A program made the position numbers and the translations under genes. Below the pieces are notes generated by a model that saw only the letters and a list, made by a program, of their open reading frames with translations, searched no databases and was not told the origin of the DNA. From NCBI GenBank assembly GCA_005656395.1, contig SRSI01000030.1:434001-498000 (forward strand): 64,000 bases of DNA, given 5' to 3'. Below are positions 1-12,154 of this stretch, piece after piece (position 1 is the first letter of the stretch; the number at the start of each line of letters is the position of its first letter). The stretch comes from Strongyloides papillosus. Its lineage: Eukaryota > Nematoda > Chromadorea > Rhabditida > Strongyloididae.

Positions 1-1163
1 AAAAAAGTTACAAGCTTAACCACATTTATTTGCAAATAATTAATTAATTTTTTACATCATTTTAATTTTATCATTAATTTTTAAATGCATTTACCTAATT
101 TTATTAACATCACAATTTATCATGATCCTCTTTATATCAAATAACACAAATGTTAATCTAGATATCAATATTTTTACAAGAAAATTAAACATAGATATTG
201 GAATAATTCTTTTAAATACTACATAACAATTTTTTTTATTTAATTGATCATTTATTAACATTAAAAATTTAATGCTTTTTAAAAAATATTAAAAATTATT
301 ACTTTCCCTACAAAGAAAATATCAAATTTTTCATATTGTTGAAATTGGTGTTTAACAAATTTACAGACTAATAATAAAAAAAAATTATTTAAATTTTCAT
401 CGACAATTGATAAAGAGTTTGTAGTAAGTTTTAAAAAGAAATTTGGATTGAGCTTGAAGAATTGTTAAATTAATTTTACCCGTTTTTTAAAATGGATATC
501 TGGAACACAACTAAAATTGATTATTTTGACTATTTCAAAAACTCTTTTTGAAATTTATTTCGTATAAATAGCTTCAAATCAGGTTGTTAAAAATTCAGTT
601 CATTGAAATTTTTTAATAACTATTTATAAATTGTATTTTTTTTAATTTCTTAAACATCTTGAATTGTACATGTAACTCTCTATTCCTTTACAGGCAATCA
701 AATGACATAAAATTCTTTGAATTAACCGTTACAATAACTACATTTTTACAACAAAATAATTAAAATTTAAAAACTTTAAAGTTTCATATAATTAGAGATT
801 TCTATCAAATACATTATGTAAATAATAATATGTTTATACAGAACCTTATTAATATAAATTTTAAGAAAAATTAAAAAAAAAAGTTTAAATCATAAAATTC
901 AAATAAATACACATTTTTTTATCTATAATCATAAAATAAAAAGTATTCAGAGAAATATTTGACATGATAAAAAACTAAATTTTAAAATAAGGTCAAAAAT
1001 TATTATATTTTTTGTATTTATCGTTAATATTCATGGTTAATAATATTTTATAAATTAATTAAATATAATTTTTAATAGATAATTTCAAAAAAGTACTTTA
1101 CATAATAGTTTCATAAAAATTTCTCAAATTCTCTAAAATACCTTTAAAAAACTAATTACAATT
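1..1163. repeat. 5' flank of esterase unit 1 (duplicated)
   Basis: AT-rich non-coding DNA. The same sequence, in diverged form, precedes the other three esterase genes (about 16380-17539, 23890-25033 and 31150-32327). The last 70 bp before the start codon are nearly identical to those before copy 3. No gene was seen. By comparison with the other units, a decayed esterase remnant is expected just left of the window. Confidence 0.7.
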
Positions 1164-3297
1164 ATGATTTTGACATTATTACTTTTAATGTCATTATTTT
1201 ATGTTTCCTTCTGCAATGGAGATTCAACACCAACAGTAACACCAACAACAACAACAACGCCACCACTACCAGGAGCAATTAAAGTAAGAGGTGGATATAT
1301 TCTAGGACATAATCTAGTATGTTATAACTTGCAATATTTCTAATTTTTTTTAGACTTTTCCAGAAGGCAATGTAACAGAGTACTTAGGAATTCCTTTTGC
1401 TCAACCTCCTTATGGTTATCATAGATTTCTCCCTCCTAAAGAATTGTTAGAAAAACAATGGGAAGGTACACGCGAATGCAAAATTTTAGCAAAATCTTGT
1501 ATGCAGCAATTCTTAAATTACAGTTTCGAAGGACATAATTATACACATCCACGAAAAGATATAAATGAAGATTGCTTACAATTAAATATTTGGGTCCCAG
1601 TAGAAAAAAATGAAAACAAAACTTCTGTAGTCTTCATATTTGGAGATAGTTTCTTATATGGATCACCTTCATTGGATTTGAATAATGGATCTGTGCTTGC
1701 ATTAAAATCTGGAGCAATTATTATTAATCTTAATTATAGATTGAGTATCTTTGGATTTGCTTATTTAGGCGCAGATAGTATGGTCAAAGGTAATATGGGT
1801 TTATTAGATCAACAAATGGGTTTAAAATGGATAAATGAGAATATAGACAAATTTGGTGGTGATAATAAAAGTATTACAATTTATGGTTCAGGTGCAGACG
1901 CAACTTCGGTAACGGCACATTTATTTTCTAATAATAGCAATGGTCTTTTTAATAGAGCTATCGTTGCTTCTGGAGCAATAACAAATATTTGGCAAACAAA
2001 TACTAAAGAGATAGCATATTATTTTACTATAACTGTTGCCCAAATCCTAAATTGTACAATTGGAGCGAGAACAAGCAAAGAAAAAGAAATAATTAATATA
2101 ACTTTAAAATATATGGGAAAAGATGAAAATAAAGTAGATGAAGATACTAAAACATTATTATGTTTACAAAATAAAACAACTGATCAAATAGTAAGCATAG
2201 TTTATGGTTTATACAACGAAACTACTTACAGTGTATGCAATAAAACCAATGACAATCGTTCAATTGTAGAACCAAAAATATATACATTTCTTCCAATGGA
2301 TAATGATACTGTTTTTTTCAATGGATCATTATGGGAAAAATATGAAAATAAAACTATTAATAAAGATGTTGATATTATATTTGGAAGAACACAAGATGAA
2401 CTAACTTATCTCATGCCATTTATGTTACAACATATGAATTGTACTTTTAATTCAACACTACAACAAGAGAAAATAAGTAGCGGAAAAAAAGATGACGAGA
2501 AAAATAAATGTTCATTAAATGAAACAGATTTTGAAGGTGTAGCAGATATGATTGCAGAAAATGTAATGGATTTCAATCCTTTAAACACGAATGGATTTAA
2601 GAAGGGATTAATAAAAATATATAATCAAACAAATATAACAAAACAATTAAGTCCCAGAGCAAAAGTTGCTAGACTGATGACTGATTTCTTTATTCATTGC
2701 GGATTAGCTGAATTTGCAGAATATTATTATAATGCAACAAATGGTAGTAGGAATGTATATTTTTATGAATATAGAAAACGTTCGGTGATAAATCCATGGC
2801 CCAAATGGATGGACCCTATGCATGCTTGGGAGTTAGAACCCATATTTGGATATCCTATTAGGCATCCTGAGTTATATAATAAAGAAACTAAAGAAGCAAA
2901 AAAGAAAAAACAAAAAAGAAAAAAGGTAGAAAAAACAAAAACGGTAGAAAACAATGTAAAGGAAGTTAATCTAACTTTTGAACAACTTTTTTCAAATATT
3001 TCAATGAAACGTGTTGGAAATTTTTCAGTGTCTGGAGTACCTGGCAAATTCTGGCGGAGATATAACGACACTTATAAAATAGGACTAGTTATAGATGGAA
3101 ACCTAAGTGAAGTAAAATACATAAAACCAAAATTAGCTAGATGTGTTAAATTGCTTAAATTAATTAAGAAATTTGAAGATTCGCAAAGACAAATGGAAAT
3201 AGAATATGAAGAATTTGAACTAGAAGAAGATGATGATAATTATGATGATTATCCAGATGAAGAAGATGATTACCAAGTGATTTATGCAGATGATTAA
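1164..3297 (+). CDS. secreted cholinesterase-like protein, copy 1 (catalytic Ser replaced)
   Basis: Two exons, 1164-1316 and 1354-3297, with a 37-bp phase-0 intron give 698 residues. The start is the ATG that opens a signal peptide (MILTLLLLMSLFYVSFC), followed by a Thr/Pro-rich linker. The body is a type-B carboxylesterase/cholinesterase fold: the EYLGIPFAQPP entry motif, the conserved EDCLQLNIW segment, and FGGDNKSITIYG leading into the nucleophile elbow. The elbow reads GSGAD, so the nucleophile position (codon 1891-1893) is Gly and the final Gly is Asp. The acid (QDE) and the His (MHAWELE) are kept. More than 20 N-glycosylation sequons and no membrane anchor suggest a secreted glycoprotein. 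The tail is strongly acidic. A Lys-rich run (about 2885-2940) replaces the RRKRQ motif of the other copies. It is unlikely to hydrolyse esters; a binding or decoy role is inference. Family assignment is firm, function is not. Confidence 0.9.
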
Positions 3298-4640
3298 TCA
3301 AAACAATAAATAAAATAAAAAAAGCGATTAAAAATTGGCAGCACAAGTGTGATATAAATGACCTTCTTTTACATAAAAAGGGAAGATATTTTTATTATAA
3401 TTTGATAAAAAAAATTAGGCTTATTATATTTCAACCATTATTATTTATACATAGTAACTTGAGATTTTTCTTTATCATATATAACATTTTTATATAATAA
3501 AAATACACTTAATTATAATATTATAGTTGTTTTTAAAATTTTACAAATATTTTATTCATATTTTAATAGCTACCAAAATATTTTTTTTTCCACAGGAGTG
3601 ATATATTTTTTCTGATAAAAGATAAAGTATATTTATTGCTTAATAATTGGTACTTACGGATGATAATAATTTTTTTATTTTCCATGATTAAAGTTTAGGA
3701 AAATTGTATCTCATATGTGCATTTTGATGGGAAGATAAAATTTAAGAATATCTTTAGTTGATAAAATTTTATTAGTACAACCCCTGTCAATTCATTTACA
3801 CACCATCTTTTGTTTACTTCTTTTGAAATCAACATTCTTATCAATTTATTTCATGGTTTTTGGGAAACATCTTATTTATCGGGAGAATATTGTTTCTTTT
3901 ATTATAAACACTATAGTATAATTTTATATTATTATTTTTTGTGCTTACAGTGATTACGTGAATCTACCGCATTATAAAAGCAAAAGTTAATTGAATCTCT
4001 CCACCAAATGCATAAAACTTTTTCATTTCATCAATTGTCATTATAATAAAAAAAAACATTTTTTATCAATATACATTTTTTTGTACGATAATATGCCTTA
4101 CTAAAACTTTATACATATTATAATTTTATAAAATTAGGTTTATATGACAAAAACTTCAAAATAACTAGAAATAAAAAATTATATTCCTATATTGTATAAA
4201 ACAAAAGTCTTTTGAGTGTAAAATAAACTTAACTTTCCATATGATAAATATAGACTTCAATTAATATTATTTTTTATATTTAAAGGAAAAAAAGTGACAT
4301 TATATGAAACCTTTTTATATAAAATGGTACTTATTTTTAATGAGTAAATACCAGAGTGTTGTGTTTTTCGAAAGAATCTTTTAATTGCCTTTATATGTCA
4401 CCCTTCCATATAATATAATTGCTAAAATTTCATCATGGTACTTACCTTTTGTTTATTTATTGTGGGTGTTTCGAAAGTATTTATCACTTTGAGGTAATGG
4501 AGAAATCAATTGTAAACAATTGTATGTAACAATTACTTACATGTTATAGGGAATAAAAAATCATAAAATAAACTCAAAAATGAACAATAACCTCTATGGA
4601 AAAAATGTGTATTTTTAGATATGAAGAATGAATTACAAAC
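3298..4640. repeat. 3' flank of esterase unit 1 (duplicated)
   Basis: Non-coding. AATAAA-type poly(A) signals lie just after the stop (about 3305-3320). From about 3330 to 4640 the sequence closely matches the region after copy 2 (19700-21019), and more loosely the regions after copies 3 and 4. Similarity to unit 2 ends near 4640, which marks a duplication junction. Confidence 0.7.
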
Positions 4641-5244
4641 AAATTTGAGATTCATAAACGCAAAACTTAAATAGTTTCATTTTACGTACCTTTAACACGG
4701 GATAATTATTTTAATTTGGATAATGGAAAGAACTTGTTAAATCAATTATTTAAATATTAATATGCACTCCTGGATTATTTAGTAATCGAATTAAACTATT
4801 ATTATTACGGATTATCCATTGTTTTCTTAATCTTATGTTTCAAAAGTCTATAATAACACAAAAACAATTTAAAATATATTAAAATAGTTTGTTAGCAATT
4901 ACAAATATGATATTGTTGGTTTTTTATTTTTCAAAGAACAAAATAATTATGGAATTTTAATTTCACTAAAAAAAATTTTTTTTTTAGTTCTAAGCTATGA
5001 ATATTATTTTTTTCAACAAAAATTACATAAGAGCAAACAACTGTCAATAAATAAATATCTTATTTTTAATGATTAATAATAATAATGAAATTGAAGCAAA
5101 AAATTACCCTTAGAAATAAAAGTGGAAAGCGAAAAATGATTCTTATTATCTTTAGTGCATCAAATAAACTTCACCACATGGTTTTCTGAATTATGTGTTT
5201 CACCTTATAACCATAATATCTGTGATAAGAGAAATTATATGACG
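4641..5244. other. intergenic, no gene seen
   Basis: AT-rich spacer between the end of esterase unit 1 and the tubulin fragment. No coding pattern or repeat was recognised. Confidence 0.5.
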
Positions 5245-5478
5245 AAACTTCAAAGAGCCATTTGTATGTTATGTAATACAACTGCCATCTCAGAAGCTTG
5301 GGCACGTCTTGATCATAAATTTGATCTCATGTATGCTAAAAGAGCATTTGTTCATTGGTATGTTGGTGAGGGAATGGAGGAGGGTGATTTCAGTGAGGCT
5401 AGAGAGGACCTTGCTGCACTTGAAAAAGATTATGAAGAGGTTGGTATTGATACATTTGATGGTCAGGAGGAGTATTGA
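5245..5478 (+). pseudogene. alpha-tubulin C-terminal fragment
   Basis: The frame encodes [20 protein letters not shown], then the [20 protein letters not shown] helix region, the acidic tail and a terminal EEY. This is the last 75-80 residues of alpha-tubulin ending at the natural stop (TGA), including the C-terminal Tyr of the detyrosination cycle. The preceding frame (from 5155) is open but does not resemble tubulin, so the GTPase and intermediate domains are missing. A typical alpha-tubulin has about 450 residues. The fragment is less AT-rich than its surroundings. It is most likely a partial gene copy inserted here; nothing shows that it is expressed. Confidence 0.85.
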
Positions 5479-6776
5479 TATCAAATCCAAATGTTTGCAA
5501 GTGGACAAACATGTCCGAGGGTAGATATAACAAAATTCGACCTTAGATATTTTTGATTCCAAAAATAAGTGTATAAATCTCCGGGAAGTATATATTTCAT
5601 AGGGATAATAAATTCTGAGTATATATAATCCAATAGGCCAATTTCAATGGGATAAGTTTTGGGTTTAAATCTTGAGGTCCGGTTTTGGAGAAATGTTGGC
5701 CATAGATATTTTTTTGAAATAATTTAACCTCAGGCTATATGGGCCAAAATAGGCATATATAAAAGTTTTCCAGACTTTAATAAGTTGTTTTAGAGAAGTT
5801 AGAATGTCTCTACATTACAACTAGAGCCAAAAAATGAAGGATGCAGAGATGTTTTAAAAGCTTTAAACTTGTCCAATTGGTCCCATCTTTTAGATATATG
5901 TAAATCACAATATGTGGACCCTGAGGTTGAAAAAGATCAAAAAAATGTTAAACTTTTAAGAAGTTGTGGGTGAATTAAAATTTCAATAATTTACGTGTTA
6001 AGACCATCTTGTTTAGTTAATATTATTTGATAATTTAAATATTCAAGTAATTTTTTGCATGTTATTTTTTAATTATTTATATGAATAAAACTGTCATTAA
6101 TTCATTTTCTTATTGATATCGTGCAATATAATATATTTTTATACTCATAAAAATTTTAATGTATAAAGATCTTTAAATATTAATGCTATTAAAGAATTTG
6201 TAAAACAAATTATTTTTATATATAAAACAGGTAATCAAATAATAGGTTTTGCATACTTTTTAATTATTTTAATATTCGTTTATTCAATTAACAAATATAA
6301 ATGTACTATCCTTTTTTAAATCAGATAGGCTAACTAATCACCGCTTTATGAATAAAGAGCATCAGGTAAAAAAAAATACTATATATAATCATCTGGAAAA
6401 TATCTATTATGAAATTACTACATATTTTTTATTTCTAAATATGGAATCTATGGATTTCTTATTAAAATCAATTCCAGTTTTTTTATTCTTCATATAATTG
6501 ACAAGGACTTCCAGTTCTGACTATTCTTCATTAAATTTACATCTCCAGAGACGAAAGACGTATATTTTTGGTCTTGTTAGGCTCTATATTTTCCAACTTT
6601 ATTAGAAAAACCTTTTTGAGTATATATGTTTATAGATATGTGAATATTTATTTCAATAAAAAGAATCAAATTGTTCACATATATTTTGATAAAATTTTAG
6701 AAATATAAAATTAGTATTATTATTAAATAAAGCTTAATGTTTAATTATTTAAATAAATTGTAAATATTTGGCTTTA
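5479..6776. other. intergenic, no gene seen
   Basis: Contains a slightly GC-richer stretch (about 5580-5960) with no recognisable reading frame, then AT-rich DNA. No repeat shared with the rest of the window was noticed. Confidence 0.4.
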
Positions 6777-7745
6777 TCATCCTGATTTTTTATTTAAAGC
6801 CAGATCCTTAAGTGCTTCACAAACTAATTCTCTAGTTGATCGTGAAGATGTTATTATATTATCAATCGGCATTCCCTGCCAGTTCTCCTTATCATTTTCT
6901 TTTGTTGATTCAATAACCCAAACAATGAAATCACATTATTTATCTGACTTTGATTTTTTTTCACAAGGCTCTTCAAAATATGGACTAGATTCTTTGAGTA
7001 TAACTGGTTGTGTTCTTTTTGAAGATATGATATAATCATTGACTTTTGTTTTTGATGCCGTTTCTTTAAAATTCGAATTAGTTGATGTATTTATTGATTT
7101 AGTTTGAGGTGTAGATAAACCAGAGCTTATACCAATATCTGTAGAAACTGTAGTTTTGGATTGATTTTGAGGTGATTTAATGTCATCATATTTTATCTTT
7201 CTTAACAGAGCTGTGGGAGTCTTGTTTGAAGTTTCAGAAATGATGGAATATAATTGTGGTAGGTTTTGCAAAAATCAACTTCTAATAATATGAATTCTTT
7301 AAATTTAGTCCAAGAATCTTTTGTTTTTTTTCGACATGTGCTTGTACCAAATTTAAGCATTGAATACTTCCATCCTTTGTTTCTTGTAACGTCCTTGTCA
7401 CTGTTACTATATCTCCATCGTTAATTTTTTCACAGAGTGTTGATCCATTAGGCTAGAAATATCAAATTAACAACGTACCATATCATTAAATAACTTACAG
7501 TTGGCATAAAACACTCAATCGAAGAGTTCATGTCAAAAAGACAAGATATTTTAAACACACATATAACATTTCTGCATTTCTCTATACTTTTCACTGGCTA
7601 TAAGTTCTGAATTGATAAAAATCATAGTCACCATACTGATATCTAAGTATTCTTTTATTCATACTAACTAGGTCTTTTAATAGAACTGGTACAGGTCTGT
7701 TTTTGGAATTCAAGCAGTTTCCATATAATCCATTAAAACTACTAT
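6777..7745 (-). pseudogene. broken minus-strand gene, possible OB-fold protein
   Basis: Several coding-like pieces lie in order on the minus strand. The 5' piece (about 7745-7591) reads a clear protein frame (MNKRILRYQYGDYDFYQF) and ends at TGA 7591-7593. The next (about 7590-7500) ends SSIECFMPT at a good donor, with a 46-bp intron, and continues PNGSTLCEKINDGDIVTVTR (to about 7290) before a TAG. A third open piece (7271-6936) is Ser/Thr/Lys-rich. A last one ends DNIITSSRSTRELVCEALKD and stops at 6777-6779. Each junction needs a frame change or an unconfirmed intron, so I call it a decayed or mis-resolved multi-exon gene. The 'NDGDIVTVTR' pattern with preceding strands resembles telomere-binding (POT1-type) OB folds; this is a weak guess. 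Confidence 0.4.
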
Positions 7746-7900
7746 CTAGAAATTACTAAAAATTTAATTACTTTTAATTTCTATATTTTATATTTAGCTG
7801 GCTGTGTTTTCACATTACCATCTAGAAATTATTAAAAATTTTATTACTTTAAATTTCTATACTTTATATTTAGCTGGCTGTGTTTTCACATTACTATCTA
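7735..7900. repeat. tandem repeat, two copies of about 86 bp
   Basis: The block starting CTATCTAGAAATTA and ending TAGCTGGCTGTGTTTTCACA occurs twice in a row, and a third partial start (ACTATCTAGAA) coincides with the outer end of the adjacent inverted repeat. Confidence 0.7.
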
Positions 7901-9283
7901 GAATAGTTATATTTTTATAATATTTTTCGTCCTTCTAGTCATATCTAATATAAACTTTTTTTCTGAAGAAACGGGATCCGTTTCAAATGTGCCAACCGAG
8001 GGTAGAACAAATTTAATTGTGGTTATTGTTTCCTGTGTCTTTTTCTTATAAAAGATGTTAAAAACATAATATCTTCCCCGTATATATAAACACATACCTG
8101 ATCTGGTCATGCTTTTCTACCCTCGGTGCGCCGTTTTAAACACAATCTTTAATAAACATCCCAGATAAATTTTCCCTTTTAGAATGGTTACATATATCGA
8201 AAAATAATGATCAAAAAGATATACAACCTGATTAAATGAATTTTTTAATCATAGGTTTGTATTATCATAATCATTTTTTTCACATTGTAAAATCACTTAT
8301 AAAAAAAATCATAAAATTGAGTCTACAATATGTATCAAGTTGATTAAGAATGAATAAAATAAATTTCCAAACTAGATAGACTTATAATTTTATGTTTTTT
8401 TTAAAGAAATTATTAAATTATAATCTTCTATTATCACAATGAAGTCAAAAATTAGTTTATCAGTCATGTTATCCTTCGGTTTCAAAAAGATTAATTTTAT
8501 TTGTCATTTTTTTCAATATCTTTTTCTCTGAGAAAGTTTCAATTACTTAATATGAACATCAATATCACTATTTCCTTTGAAAATGTCCAATGTCTCTGAG
8601 ATATTTCGCATATAAATTTCTACAATTGTGTTTAATATCAAAGTTTAATATCATTTCAAAATTAATAATTTCTAATATATAGAGATCTTATAATTTCATC
8701 AAGAATATTAGGCAAAAGTAAAAAATGTTAAAGTTTTTTGTCTGTAATTGTCATTCATTTTAATATTCACATAACTTCCATCATTCCAAAATTGAATTTG
8801 ATGAAATTATAATATGTAGGAAATTTTTAAATTCAATTTAATTTAAAAAATGGACTCAAAATATTTTGAAATTGAACCTCTTTATCATTAAAGTGGGTTT
8901 TTATAATTGTATACCTTTTATTGTAAAATAAAGTAATCAATTACTTATCTTTAAAGTATTAAATTTTGCACAAGAAAAAAACATTCTAAAAGGGAAAATT
9001 TATCTGGGATGTTTATTAAAGATTGTGTTTAAAACGGCGCACCGAGGGTAGAAAAGCATGACCAGATCAGGTATGTGTTTATATATACGGGGAAGATATT
9101 ATGTTTTTAACATCTTTTATAAGAAAAAGACACAGGAAACAATAACCACAATTAAATTTGTTCTACCCTCGGTTGGCACATTTGAAACGGATCCCGTTTC
9201 TTCAGAAAAAAAGTTTATATTAGATATGACTAGAAGGACGAAAAATATTATAAAAATATAACTATTCTAGATAGTAATGTGAA
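7885..9283. mobile_element. foldback-type element with perfect 302-bp inverted repeats
   Basis: Left arm 7885-8186 and right arm 8982-9283 are reverse complements; I found no mismatch. They are separated by a 795-bp spacer (8187-8981) without a gene. Each arm contains a further 13-bp inverted pair (ACCGAGGGTAGAA at 9041-9053 and its complement at 9161-9173), so the arms can form nested hairpins. Each arm carries the same 67-codon open frame (7907-8110 on -, 9058-9261 on +), which looks incidental. No transposase was seen, so this would be a non-autonomous element or a local inverted duplication. Perfect arm identity argues for recent origin or ongoing conversion between arms. Confidence 0.75.
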
Positions 9284-9460
9284 TTAATCTTCTATTTTTA
9301 ACTAATTCTTAAAATGATACCATGTACTATTTGGTAAATAGAATAATTGATAAAATTTGAAAACTATAATTTTTAATATTCAGAATTTGATTTTATAAAT
9401 AATAAAAAAATTTTTATCTAAAAGGATTATTTTATTTGATGTGACGTGTAGTTTACCAAT

Positions 9461-10492
9461 ATGTCGCAGTCACCAAAAAAAGATTCTAAAGTAATGAAAC
9501 TAAAGGATAGGGACAAAGGTACTCCGAACAGTCAAAAATCAAAAAAAAATCATCATTCAAAACCAAAAAATGATGCCAATTTCCTACTAAGCTTAAAACC
9601 TAAGTCAAAAATTAAGAAGAACCGAAATACTGGTGGAAAACCACCGTCCTGGAGATCAACATTCATCTACATTAATCCATTTATTCAAGATCCACTTCCA
9701 GTAGAGGTAACAGCTTCCGCCATGGACCAAGAAATATTTGACAAGGTATGCCACATTGCAAAAGCGATAAAAAAGAGAAGAGATGAACAAGATGCTCTGG
9801 AGGAATTACAAAAGAGAAAAAGTTTCAAATTTTCATTAGGTGATCTCTTCCCATCAGCAAGTTTTTTCAAAAGGAAGACAGAATCCAAAAAAAGTATACC
9901 TGAGAAAAAACTGAAAGTTAACTTGATGTCACAAGAATTTCATCCATACTTCGGGATGAGTACAAAAGATGAAATGAAACACCATACAGGTCTTAAGTTT
10001 CATACAAATAGATTCGATGACCAAATGTTTAATGAACGTGGCAAACCACCATGGTGTATTGATGAGGATGATGATAATTGTGACAATTCAGACTCTGATA
10101 CTGATGGTAATTTGAATATTGACTCTTCAGTAATAATCGATCTGCACAACAATAGACTGAAACTAGTATATTTGGAAAGATATGGAACCTTCCCAATGTA
10201 TGCATATAAAGAATCTCTACCTTCATTGTGTGAATTGGATTATTTCTTTCAATGGGAACATGTTGTATCAAATACCATAAGGAGCCATGTATCAATAGTT
10301 GCAGGGAAAAAAGATGTGTATGATAAACAGGAGCTCCAACCAAATTTAAATAACAAGCATGTTTCTTTTGGCTCATTACCAACACATTACTTGGCGTTCA
10401 ACAGGGAATTTCCTTACAAAAAATATGTTAAAATCCCATATCTTTGTTCAAAGGTTATAAAGATCAAAGAAGATGATAAAGATAAAGTATAA
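9461..10492 (+). CDS. orphan protein, 343 aa
   Basis: Single uninterrupted exon. The N-terminal 60 residues are very basic and low complexity (Lys, Ser, Asn, Pro), with no signal peptide or membrane segment. A region near residues 100-150 is charged (AIKKRRDEQDALEELQKRK), followed by an acidic cluster (DEDDDNCDNSDSDTDG, about 200-216). The remainder is a more ordinary globular-looking sequence rich in aromatic residues (YFFQWEH, YLAFNREFPYKKY). I do not recognise the family. The basic N-terminus would suit a nuclear or nucleic-acid-binding protein, but that is inference. It lies immediately to the right of the foldback element. Poly(A)-like AATAAA signals lie near 10600-10650. Confidence 0.65.
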   Translation: MSQSPKKDSKVMKLKDRDKGTPNSQKSKKNHHSKPKNDANFLLSLKPKSKIKKNRNTGGKPPSWRSTFIYINPFIQDPLPVEVTASAMDQEIFDKVCHIAKAIKKRRDEQDALEELQKRKSFKFSLGDLFPSASFFKRKTESKKSIPEKKLKVNLMSQEFHPYFGMSTKDEMKHHTGLKFHTNRFDDQMFNERGKPPWCIDEDDDNCDNSDSDTDGNLNIDSSVIIDLHNNRLKLVYLERYGTFPMYAYKESLPSLCELDYFFQWEHVVSNTIRSHVSIVAGKKDVYDKQELQPNLNNKHVSFGSLPTHYLAFNREFPYKKYVKIPYLCSKVIKIKEDDKDKV

Positions 10493-10700
10493 CACACACA
10501 TCGATGTTAAACTCCAGTAAAAAAAGATAAATCTAAACATTGTAATATTAATTTCTATAATTTAATGTAATCAATTCATATGTAATATACAACTTTTATA
10601 ATAATAAACTATTCAGATAATATGTAGTAAAATTTTATCTTTTTACACAATAAAAAAATATATAATAATTAATTATTAATTAATGTTAGTTTATTAGTAT

Positions 10701-11069
10701 TCATTTACCACGGTTTTCTTTTCTTCTCATAGATTGTTTAAAGAATTCACTTTCTTCAAACTTTGATGGGGCCTCAGTGACGATGATTCCTGGTCCAGGT
10801 GTAAGTCCAACAGGCTTTACATCCTCAGGATTGACTCTTCTTACTTGTTTTGTACTCTTCTTTGATTTGTCTTTAGTTTTTTCGACTGCTGTTACTGGAG
10901 AATTTGCACATGGATACTCGACGATATCACTTATATGGAAGCATTTACTATATGTTGGGTAAAATGTTACACTCCTGAATTTTCTGACAACTCCAAGTGG
11001 ATCAGTTGGGTAGTAAAGTAAGTAGATTATTACGAAGAACAGTACAATGCATAAGAAATCACTCATCAT
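10701..11069 (-). CDS. small single-pass membrane protein, 122 aa
   Basis: One exon starting MMSDFLC. Residues 4-20 form one hydrophobic segment (FLCIVLFFVIIYLLYY) acting as a signal anchor. A Lys/Pro/Gly-rich soluble tail follows, with a GLTPGPGIIV segment near residue 89 and a basic C-terminus (MRRKENRGK). The family is not recognised. The gene is divergent from 11220-12154, with 150 bp between start codons, so the two may share a promoter. Both are short single-pass proteins and may be co-expressed. Confidence 0.6.
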   Translation of the reverse strand: MMSDFLCIVLFFVIIYLLYYPTDPLGVVRKFRSVTFYPTYSKCFHISDIVEYPCANSPVTAVEKTKDKSKKSTKQVRRVNPEDVKPVGLTPGPGIIVTEAPSKFEESEFFKQSMRRKENRGK

Positions 11070-11219
11070 ACCGATTAATTAATCAGCAAAACGAGTCTAT
11101 TTTATTGATTTAAAATTTACAAATAAACAACAAAATATTATAATAATTAAACTGAAATTTTATTATAAAAAATTATATATTTACAGTTCTTTTTCCAATT
11201 TTTTATCATACAATTTCCC

Positions 11220-12154
11220 ATGAACAATAATATATCAGATGTTCCAAATGCTAGTGATTCTTCAGATTCCGACCAAACGGTAGTTGTTCATCCAGATTAT
11301 TCAACTACCAAGAGAAACATGGCTAGGACAGAAACTATAGTCACTATAATATTTGGATTAATCACCCTTCTACTGGCAGTTATCTTTGTTTATTATCTAT
11401 ACAAAGTATGCTGTGCCAGTAAATCTGTAAGTAATATACAAAAAATTTCAAAACTAATGTTTTCTTTATTTTTTAGGATGAAGAAGAGAAAGGAACCATT
11501 AGGAGTAGGAAGCAAAAAGATCTTCGTAATGGAAAACCTAAGAAGAAACACAACTATAATCCTTTGGATATAATGAACACAATAGAAAAGCAAGAATACA
11601 ATATGGAAAAAATAAAGAAATCTGCAGTCGATAAAGGAGTTGTACAGGTGGAGATACCAAATGATCAAAAGGAAAATGAATCCAAGGATGTTGGAAATTT
11701 AAATAATAACATTGGCTTTAAACTCCCATCAAATGATATAGGAATCAAAAAGAAACGAAGTCTTGTAAAATCCATAGAATACAACGAAAAAGTAAATGTG
11801 AAACCGAAAGATGTTTCTCCTGCATATGTATTCACACCTCCAGATGATCATCATGTCCCAATAGTTAGAGATACCAAAAAAACAAACCCCATCCAAGATA
11901 GAAACGAAATACTACCAAATCTGGATAAAACACAATTGATGAGAAGGAAATTATTAAATGATTTAAAGAAAATTAAAAATATTAATAATCTCAAGGAAAC
12001 TCCAATATGTAATTGTGATAACAATCGTGAAAACAAAAAGACAATTGTCTTCACAACGATGGGTAAAAATGATAAGTGGGAGACAGTTAACGAGAATGAC
12101 ACGGTCAGCAATTTTAGTTTTCAAATCTCCTCCAGAAATAGTTCTCAAAATTAA
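11220..12154 (+). CDS. single-pass membrane protein, 294 aa, two exons
   Basis: Exons 11220-11426 and 11477-12154, joined in phase 0 across a 50-bp intron with a GTAAGT donor and TTTTTTAG acceptor. The N-terminus is short and acidic (Ser/Asp-rich). Residues about 40-66 are a clear transmembrane helix (TIIFGLITLLLAVIFVYYLY) followed by Cys residues that could be palmitoylated. The rest is a long, hydrophilic Lys/Asn-rich tail with no recognised domain. The topology is probably type I or III with a large cytoplasmic tail; this is inference. No family was recognised. Confidence 0.6.

Noticed and set aside
7907..9261. Two identical 67-codon open frames in the inverted repeat arms
   Set aside because: They are the same DNA in the two arms. 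There is no recognisable protein feature and one end is defined only by the repeat, so they are treated as incidental.
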